The notes below the pieces were generated by a model. It saw only the letters and a program-made list of their open reading frames with translations. It had not been told where the DNA came from and searched no databases. A program made the position numbers and the translations under genes. Shown piece by piece: positions 6,642 to 11,552 of a stretch of DNA of 11,552 nucleotides. This stretch comes from an uncultured Blautia sp. Its GTDB lineage: Bacteria; Bacillota; Clostridia; Lachnospirales; Lachnospiraceae. The stretch covers positions 1 through 11,552 of the forward strand of contig CAKRVL010000079.1 of the NCBI GenBank assembly GCA_934408705.1, read 5' to 3'. The number at the start of each line of letters is the position of its first letter. Position 1 is the stretch's first letter.

Positions 6642-6952
6642 CAGTTAAACCGATGAGAAAGAGTAGTAAATCAGATGTGACATTTGGCCATTATGAATGT
6701 ATTAATGGTCAGGCAGAGAGCGGAGGATGGTGTGATCTTCGTATGAAGCGGCTGATGGAATGGACTTTCGAGGGCGGTCCGAAATTTATATATATAGAGT
6801 AGGCGCCGACGGGAACCGAACCCGTTACCAATCAGGAGTGTATGTTTGTACATGAGAAAGTGGACGATTTGTCAATTTGAGTGGCACCGCGATAATAAGA
6901 ATTTATTACCGTCTCAAAGAATAACCGAAGGTTGTTTTTGAGGCGGTTTTTT
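6642..6952 (+). promoter_or_regulatory. T-box riboswitch, tryptophan-specific (specifier UGG)
   Basis: A leader RNA of about 310 nt that binds uncharged tRNA and lets transcription continue. Stem I: GAAAG (6657-6661) pairs with CTTTC (6765-6769) and closes the specifier loop, which has AGTAGTAA on the 5' side and GAATGGA on the 3' side; TGG at 6761-6763 is the specifier codon for Trp. The conserved AGAGAG (6715-6720) and GGTG loop (6729-6732) follow. Stem III is ACGGG/CCCGT (6809-6825). The T-box core GAGTGGCACCGCG (6879-6891) carries the UGGC bulge, which would pair with a tRNA ending GCCA; bacterial tRNA-Trp has discriminator G73, which fits. TTGAG (6877-6881) can pair with CTCAA (6913-6917) to form the antiterminator. 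It is followed by the Trp importer genes. Confidence 0.95.
6909..6952 (+). terminator. T-box regulated terminator
   Basis: CCGTCTCAAA (6909-6918) pairs with TTTGAGGCGG (6937-6946), with one G-U pair; an inner AACC-GAA-GGTT hairpin (6923-6933) caps it, and six T follow (6947-6952). Its 5' arm includes CTCAA, which the antiterminator needs, so the two structures exclude each other. Confidence 0.92.
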
Positions 6953-7003
6953 ATGTAACAGGAAATTACCCCGCCCACTCATTCTTTCTCGCAGACAAGA
7001 TGC

Positions 7004-7027
7004 AAGGGATCGGCTCAGATATCCCTT
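7004..7027 (+). promoter_or_regulatory. Hairpin between T-box terminator and trpX start
   Basis: AAGGGAT (7004-7010) pairs with ATCCCTT (7021-7027) over a 10-base loop, 14 bases before the GA-rich ribosome site of trpX. No T-tract follows, so it is not a terminator. It could steady the processed mRNA or affect ribosome access. Confidence 0.35.
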
Positions 7028-7057
7028 AGCCAATTTTAAGAGAGAGAGGAAACTACT

Positions 7058-8083
7058 ATGAAAAAAAGAATGATCGCAATCGCAGCAGCAACAATGGCAA
7101 CTATGATGATGACAACACCTGTTCTTGCAGAAGATTATAAGATTGGCATCTGCAACTATGTTGATGATGCTTCTTTGAATCAGATTGTAGATAATCTGGA
7201 AAATCGTCTGAAGGAAATCGGCGAAGAAAAAGGTGTTAATTTTGAAATTTCCTATGACAACTGTAATGCAGATGCCAATGTTATGGAGCAGATCATATCT
7301 GATTTCCAGGCAGATGGGGTGGATCTTATGGTTGGAGTTGCTACTCCGGTAGCTATGCGTATGCAGGCAAGCACAGAAGGAACTGATACACCGGTTGTAT
7401 TTTCAGCAGTATCAGATCCGGTTGGCGCAGGACTTGTAGAATCTATGGATGCACCTGGTGCAAACCTTACCGGAACAAGTGATTATCTGGATACCGCATC
7501 TATTATGAAACTGATTCAGGCGGTAAATCCTGATACAAAGAAGATCGGACTTTTATATGATATCGGACAGGATTCTTCTACAGCAGCCATTGAAGCGGCA
7601 AAGGCTTATATGGATGAAAATGGAATCGAATATGTAGAACGTACCGGAACTACCACAGATGAGGTACAGCTTGCAGCAGATGCCCTTGTTGCAGATGGCG
7701 TTGATGCTGTATTTACCCCAACTGATAATACGATCATGACTGCAGAGCTTTCCATCTATGAGAAATTTATTGATGCAGGAATCCCACATTATACGGGAGC
7801 TGATTCCTTTGCATTAAACGGAGCGTTTGCAGGATACGGCGTTGATTATGCAAACCTTGGCGCAAAGACAGCAGACATGGTTGCGGATATTCTTTTAAAC
7901 GGTGCTGATCCGGCTGCTACTCCTGTAGAAACCTTTGATAATGGTACTGCAACTGTAAATACAGAAACCTGTGAAGGTCTTGGCCTTGATTTTGCAACTG
8001 TGAAAGCTGCTATGGAACCGCTTTGCACACAGGTAAACGAGATCGTTACAGCAGAAAGCTTTGACGAACTTGAAGAAAATTAA
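7058..8083 (+). CDS. trpX: Tryptophan ABC importer, substrate-binding protein (TrpX type)
   Basis: A 341-residue extracellular binding protein of the ABC_sub_bind family (COG2984 type). The N-terminus is a signal peptide: basic MKKR, a hydrophobic run to about residue 20, and a type I peptidase site VLA-ED after Ala24. There is no lipobox cysteine, so this protein is not predicted to be lipid-anchored, which is unusual for a binding protein in a single-membrane bacterium. The mature part shows YKIGICNYVDDASLN, an internal FSAVSDPVGAGLV segment and GLLYD/FTPTDNT segments typical of the family. It contains no Trp residue. Substrate is inferred from the UGG T-box leader just upstream, which is the established arrangement for TrpXYZ. 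GAGAGGA precedes the ATG. The permease gene follows after 15 bases. Confidence 0.88.
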   Translation: MKKRMIAIAAATMATMMMTTPVLAEDYKIGICNYVDDASLNQIVDNLENRLKEIGEEKGVNFEISYDNCNADANVMEQIISDFQADGVDLMVGVATPVAMRMQASTEGTDTPVVFSAVSDPVGAGLVESMDAPGANLTGTSDYLDTASIMKLIQAVNPDTKKIGLLYDIGQDSSTAAIEAAKAYMDENGIEYVERTGTTTDEVQLAADALVADGVDAVFTPTDNTIMTAELSIYEKFIDAGIPHYTGADSFALNGAFAGYGVDYANLGAKTADMVADILLNGADPAATPVETFDNGTATVNTETCEGLGLDFATVKAAMEPLCTQVNEIVTAESFDELEEN

Positions 8084-8098
8084 CCGGAGGAAAAAATT

Positions 8099-9025
8099 GT
8101 GACACTGGCTACTGCACTCTCCTTAGGAGAAACTGCCCTGAAATTAGGACTGATCTGTTCATTGACAGTTCTTGCATTATTTTTAAGCTATTCTATGCTG
8201 AATGTCTGCGACTTGTCTACAGATGGCTGCTTTACTCTGGGCGCCGCTGTGGGCGCTGCCGTAGCAGTCAGCGGACATCCTTTTTTATCTATTTTGGCAG
8301 CAATGCTTGCTGGAATCTGTTCCGGCTTTATAACCGGATTTCTGCAGACAAAAATGGGCGTGGACAGTCTGCTTGCCGGAATTATTGTGAATACAGGATT
8401 GTATTCTATCAATATTGCAGTGATGGGAGGCTCTTCACTGATCAATATGAACCGTACAGATACGGTGTTTTCTATGATGAAGGATATCCTGGCAGATACT
8501 CCTCTGAAAGGAAGAGCAGACATTATTGTTGCGCTGATCGCAGTAGCAGCAGTGGTTGCATTCCTGGTAGTATTCTTAAAAACAAGACTTGGTCTTGCAA
8601 TCCGGGCAACCGGAAATAACGCGGATATGGTGAAGTCCTCCTCCATCAATCCGGTATTTACAACGATCATCGGACTTTGCATCGCAAACTCTTTTACAGC
8701 ACTGTCCGGTTGTCTTCTTTCCCAGTCCCAGAAGTCTGTTGATATTAACATTGGTCAGGGAATGGTAACTATTGCTCTTGCTTCCCTGCTGATCGGTGGA
8801 ACTATTCTGGGAAAAGGCGGAATTTTTGTAAGAGCAGTGGGAATGGTGCTTGGTTCTTTTATCTTCCGTCTTGTTTATACGATAGCATTGAGATTTAACA
8901 TGCCGGCGTTTATGCTGAAGCTTGTATCCTCCGTGATAGTTATTCTGGCAATTTCCGGTCCGTATCTGAAACGACAGTGGCCACAGCTGAAAAGAAGAAT
9001 GACACACAAGAAGGGAGGAATGTAA
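8099..9025 (+). CDS. trpY: Tryptophan ABC importer, permease (TrpY type)
   Basis: A 308-residue inner-membrane permease of the LivH-like branch (BPD_transp_2, COG4120 type). About eight to nine hydrophobic helices can be seen, near residues 15-35, 43-60, 62-83, 88-110, 140-160, 186-206, 222-238, 241-263 and 269-288. The loop around RLGLAIRATGNNADMVKSS (about 163-181) is the likely contact with the ATPase. The tail is strongly basic (KRQWPQLKRR) and holds the only Trp of the protein, at about residue 294. The start is GTG at 8099, set by CGGAGG eight bases upstream; no in-frame ATG fits. The ATPase gene follows after three bases, so the two are surely co-translated. Confidence 0.88.
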   Translation: MTLATALSLGETALKLGLICSLTVLALFLSYSMLNVCDLSTDGCFTLGAAVGAAVAVSGHPFLSILAAMLAGICSGFITGFLQTKMGVDSLLAGIIVNTGLYSINIAVMGGSSLINMNRTDTVFSMMKDILADTPLKGRADIIVALIAVAAVVAFLVVFLKTRLGLAIRATGNNADMVKSSSINPVFTTIIGLCIANSFTALSGCLLSQSQKSVDINIGQGMVTIALASLLIGGTILGKGGIFVRAVGMVLGSFIFRLVYTIALRFNMPAFMLKLVSSVIVILAISGPYLKRQWPQLKRRMTHKKGGM

Positions 9026-9028
9026 GCT

Positions 9029-9823
9029 ATGCTGAAGCTTTCCCATATATCCAAAACCTTTAATTCTGGAACGGTAAATGAAAAGGTGGCAATAAAAGAC
9101 TTGTCCCTGCATCTTGAAAAGGGAGATTTTGCCACGATTATCGGCTCTAACGGAGCTGGTAAATCTACTATGTTTAACGCTATCTGCGGGGACTTCCTTA
9201 CAGATTCAGGCTCTATTGTTCTTGACGGGGAGGATATTACATTTACACCTCAGCATGCCAGAGCGAAAAACATAGGACGTTTGTATCAGGATCCTATGCG
9301 GGGAACGGCTCCCGGAATGACTATTTTGGAGAACCTGGCCCTTGCCGCAGGCAAAGGCGGCTGGCTTTCCACTATTACCAAAAGTGATAAACAACGCTTC
9401 CGCCAGCAGCTGGCACTTCTTGACATTGGACTTGAGGATCGTATGAATCATCCTGTGGGGCTTCTCTCCGGAGGACAGAGGCAGGCGCTTACTCTTTTAA
9501 TGGCAACTATGAATCCCCCTAAGCTGCTTCTGCTGGATGAGCATACAGCTGCTCTTGATCCGGGAACTGCAGAGAAGGTGCTGAGTCTGACCAGAAGGAT
9601 TGTAGAGGAGCATCATCTGACCTGTCTGATGATCACTCATAATATGCAGTCTGCGCTGGAGCTTGGAAACCGCATACTGATGATGGATTCCGGTGATATT
9701 GTGCTGGATATTAAGGAAGAAGAGAAGAAAGGGCTCACTGTGGAAGGCCTTCTTGATAAGTTTAAGGTTGGAGCAGGAAAGAAACTGGATAACGACCGTA
9801 TTCTTCTTTCTAATGAAAAATAG
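9029..9823 (+). CDS. trpZ: Tryptophan ABC importer, ATP-binding protein (TrpZ type)
   Basis: A 264-residue ABC ATPase (COG1101 type) that powers the importer from the cytosolic side. Walker A GSNGAGKST is at 39-47, the Q-loop in LYQDP at about 85-89, the signature LSGGQRQ at 146-152, Walker B LLLLDEH at 166-172 (catalytic Glu171), the D-loop ALDP at 175-178 and the switch histidine in ITHN at His204. AGGGAGGA lies nine bases before the ATG, which is three bases after the permease stop. The pairing LLLLDEHTAALDP and YQDP is typical of the ATPases that partner the ABC_sub_bind proteins. One Trp residue only (Trp112). A terminator follows 15 bases after the stop. Confidence 0.92.
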   Translation: MLKLSHISKTFNSGTVNEKVAIKDLSLHLEKGDFATIIGSNGAGKSTMFNAICGDFLTDSGSIVLDGEDITFTPQHARAKNIGRLYQDPMRGTAPGMTILENLALAAGKGGWLSTITKSDKQRFRQQLALLDIGLEDRMNHPVGLLSGGQRQALTLLMATMNPPKLLLLDEHTAALDPGTAEKVLSLTRRIVEEHHLTCLMITHNMQSALELGNRILMMDSGDIVLDIKEEEKKGLTVEGLLDKFKVGAGKKLDNDRILLSNEK

Positions 9824-9837
9824 AGTAGAACTAAATT

Positions 9838-9878
9838 AGCCCTGCTTGCTGAGGTGTGTCAGCAGTCAGGGCTTTTAT
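9838..9878 (+). terminator. Rho-independent terminator after trpZ
   Basis: AGCCCTG (9838-9844) pairs with CAGGGCT (9867-9873), with an inner GCTGA/TCAGC stem (9848-9863), followed by TTTTAT. On the minus strand the same stem is followed by AATTTAG, so it may also act weakly on the converging tmcAL transcript. Confidence 0.85.
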
Positions 9879-9910
9879 AGTAAAGATAAAAGCTTTTTAT
9901 ACGATAAAAG

Positions 9911-11134
9911 CTATAAAACAATAATCTGCTTCTGGTATTCATGAATACAGGAAGCATTCTTTTTTTGTGCCAGAATATTTTCGTAAAGATTAGAGGAAAA
10001 AGTGGTTTCTTCTAATAAATCCAGAGAATGCGGATTCTCTTGCAGAACTTTGGATGCGTCCGAAAGCTTCGTGAGAAGAGGAATATGGCTACGCTTTTTT
10101 ATTTCCCCAAAAAGGGAAGCACTGCTTTTTCGGAAACCAAGAACCCGCGCATAAGGTATCTGTTCAGGTACATTGTGAATGTGAAGAAGCATGTGGAGAA
10201 GAGCCCGCTGGATCCTTGTATGTGTGATATCCTTTGTCTTTAGCTGGTTCGCAAACTGGGTAAAGGTTTCATACTGATTCCGGCAGGAAAGTATTCTTCT
10301 GGCAAGAGAGTGGGACATATCCAGATAAGAGCACAGAAGCTCTTCTGTTTCCTGAAGAAGACGGTAGCGGTAGATCAGATCCAAATCATTTTCCAGAAGA
10401 TAGTTATGGTCAGAAACTGTCTGAAAAAAAATATCTCTGCATGATTCCGGTAAAAAATTCTCCAGAGTTCGTGCATTATGGGTATCTATAATAGCTTTCC
10501 GGATGGCAGAAGCAGAAGGAAAAATATTTTCTGCTAAGCTTTTCTCATGGTAATCGTTACCTTCACGTTTGATAGCAACTGGTGAGATGGAACTTTTTTC
10601 ACGCAAAATAGCCTTACAATATTCAATTCCAAGAATGTTATTAGGAGAGGAGAGAACCTGCTGATACTTCCATGGCTCAGGCAAAACTTCGGTAAGAGCC
10701 TGACTCCGTGCCTTGGGAAAGGTCATTCCTTCTTTTAGATTCAGGCGAAGGGCTGCCTGGAATTCCGGGGGCTCGTCTACAAGAAGCTTTGCCAGCTCCA
10801 TGAGAATACGTGTATCACCGCACTCGCTTCCAAAGCAGAGAATATCTGTAACGCCAATGCCATCAAGAAGCTGGACACCACCTTTGGCAAAAAGCTCTGC
10901 ACTTGCTGTGGAGGAAGAAACCGGAAGCTCCAGTATCAGGTCGGCACCACCTTTTAAAGCCATTTCTGCGCGCACATATTTGGAAAAAAGGGCAGGAGTT
11001 CCACGTTGTACAAAATCACCGCTCATGGCAATAACTACAAAGTCAGCTCCAAGCTTTTCTTTTACATATTTTATCTGATATTCATGTCCTGTATGAAATG
11101 GATTGTATTCCGCAATGATTCCGGCTGTTTTCAT
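9911..11134 (-). CDS. tmcAL: tRNA(Met) cytidine acetate ligase (TmcAL/YlbM)
   Basis: A 407-residue cytosolic enzyme of the nucleotidyltransferase-like YlbM family. In Bacillus the enzyme activates acetate with ATP and acetylates the wobble cytidine C34 of elongator tRNA-Met, keeping it from reading Ile codons. The opening GIIAEYNPFHTGH holds the HxGH nucleotide-binding motif at 14-17; MSGDFVQRGTPA, LILELPV, CFGSECGD and the SASAIRKAI motif follow as in the family. The length is close to the Bacillus protein. The start at 11134 is set by GAGGTG seven bases upstream and the family N-terminus; a longer frame to 11245 adds an unlike leader that crosses the promoter. Divergent from pta and convergent with trpZ. 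Confidence 0.95.
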   Translation of the reverse strand: MKTAGIIAEYNPFHTGHEYQIKYVKEKLGADFVVIAMSGDFVQRGTPALFSKYVRAEMALKGGADLILELPVSSSTASAELFAKGGVQLLDGIGVTDILCFGSECGDTRILMELAKLLVDEPPEFQAALRLNLKEGMTFPKARSQALTEVLPEPWKYQQVLSSPNNILGIEYCKAILREKSSISPVAIKREGNDYHEKSLAENIFPSASAIRKAIIDTHNARTLENFLPESCRDIFFQTVSDHNYLLENDLDLIYRYRLLQETEELLCSYLDMSHSLARRILSCRNQYETFTQFANQLKTKDITHTRIQRALLHMLLHIHNVPEQIPYARVLGFRKSSASLFGEIKKRSHIPLLTKLSDASKVLQENPHSLDLLEETTFSSNLYENILAQKKNASCIHEYQKQIIVL

Positions 11135-11169
11135 AAAATTGCACCTCAAAAAATACGTTGTTCTTCCAT

Positions 11170-11198
11170 ATTCTAACATCGAAAAGCTTGAAATACAA
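11170..11198 (-). promoter_or_regulatory. Probable promoter of tmcAL
   Basis: Read on the minus strand: TTGTAT (plus positions 11198-11193), a 17-base spacer ending in TGT, and TAGAAT (11175-11170). The extended TG and the five-of-six -10 make it convincing despite a weak -35. The -35 box abuts that of the pta promoter, sharing one base. Confidence 0.6.
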
Positions 11199-11216
11199 GG
11201 CGGGGTGGCGTATAAT
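11188..11216 (+). promoter_or_regulatory. Promoter of pta
   Basis: TTGAAA (11188-11193) and a perfect TATAAT (11211-11216) with 17-base spacing. Transcription would start near 11223, giving a leader of about 80 bases that holds two tiny reading frames. Confidence 0.82.
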
Positions 11217-11301
11217 GGGTTTAAGTTACTAAAAGGGAAGGGCATAATTCTGCTTTTATTCCCGGAGGATTAATGTAACAAATGAAAGGAGCCATTTAAT
11301 C

Positions 11302-11552
11302 ATGGGATTTATTGATGTAATCAAAGAAAGAGCAAAATCCAGCATTAAAACAATTGTACTGCCAGAGACAGAGGACATGAGAACTCTTGAAGCAGCAGAC
11401 AAGATTTTAAAAGAGGGAATTGCTAAGCTTGTACTTGTAGGTAATGAGGAAGCAGTTAAGAAGAGCGCAGCTGAGGGCGGCTTCGACATTTCCGGTGCAC
11501 AGATCGTAGATCCTGCAACATCTGAGAAAACTCAGGGATATATTGACAAATT
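11302..11552 (+). CDS. pta: Phosphate acetyltransferase (N-terminal part, cut by the window)
   Basis: The first 83 codons of a phosphotransacetylase, which exchanges acetyl-CoA and phosphate for acetyl-phosphate and CoA; with acetate kinase this yields ATP and acetate in fermenting cells. MGFIDVIKERAKSSIKTIVLPE and the following TEDMRTLEAADKIL, AKLVLVGNEEAV and DIVDP-like QIVDPATSE segments match the N-terminal domain of Pta. AAAGGAG (11285-11291) lies 10 bases before the ATG. The catalytic C-terminal domain is outside the window, and ackA is expected but not visible. Only the N-terminus is seen, but the match is strong. Confidence 0.93.
   Translation, partial: MGFIDVIKERAKSSIKTIVLPETEDMRTLEAADKILKEGIAKLVLVGNEEAVKKSAAEGGFDISGAQIVDPATSEKTQGYIDK

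Noticed and set aside
6809..6825. tRNA T-arm-like stem with a TTCGGTT-type loop on the minus strand
   Set aside because: No acceptor, D or anticodon arm surrounds it, and it sits exactly where stem III of the T-box leader is expected, with the usual CCGTTA continuation.
8188..8751. 187-codon open frame on the minus strand opposite the permease
   Set aside because: Antisense to a clear membrane protein, no motif, and no promoter or ribosome site seen.
11135..11245. N-terminal extension of TmcAL up to 11245
   Set aside because: It would run through both promoters and the ribosome site at 11142-11147; the family N-terminus begins at 11134.

Overview
The window looks like chromosomal DNA of a low-to-mid GC, Gram-positive anaerobe, most likely a gut Lachnospiraceae (Blautia/Dorea/Coprococcus-like). 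This rests on gene content and style: a PolA with a degenerate proofreading domain, a YlbM-type TmcAL, a T-box leader, strong AGGAGG-type ribosome sites and clostridial-type promoters. The genus cannot be fixed by eye.

Layout. (1) 1-149: the window opens inside a structured 77-bp intergenic repeat, followed by a strong rho-independent terminator for a gene off the left edge. (2) 163-4613: a promoter and a same-strand, tightly packed unit of a small membrane zinc-finger (anti-sigma-like) protein, polA, coaE and a walJ/yycJ-type metallo-hydrolase. (3) 4621-4704: a second copy of the same repeat, in the same orientation. (4) 4841-6576: an ACT-domain UPF0237 gene and a UPF0210 (DUF711) gene, a conserved but functionally uncharacterised pair. 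(5) 6607-6952: a promoter and a complete T-box riboswitch whose specifier codon reads UGG (Trp) and whose T-box bulge reads UGGC. It controls (6) 7058-9823: a three-gene ABC importer of the TrpXYZ type (binding protein, permease, ATPase), closed by a terminator. (7) 9911-11134, minus strand: tRNA(Met) cytidine acetate ligase (TmcAL/YlbM), divergent from (8) pta (phosphotransacetylase), which runs off the right edge.

How the parts work together. The first operon joins DNA repair/replication (PolA) with CoA synthesis (CoaE) and a housekeeping hydrolase. The T-box senses uncharged tRNA-Trp and turns on tryptophan uptake when the cell is starved. The last pair joins acetyl-CoA/acetyl-phosphate exchange with an enzyme that uses acetate to modify elongator tRNA-Met. 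Its two promoters are back to back and share a base.

No CRISPR array, prophage, insertion sequence or defence system was seen. The least explained elements are the two-hairpin repeat flanking the polA operon, the orphan anti-sigma-like gene, the UPF0237-UPF0210 pair, and tiny start-stop reading frames in front of UPF0210 and pta.
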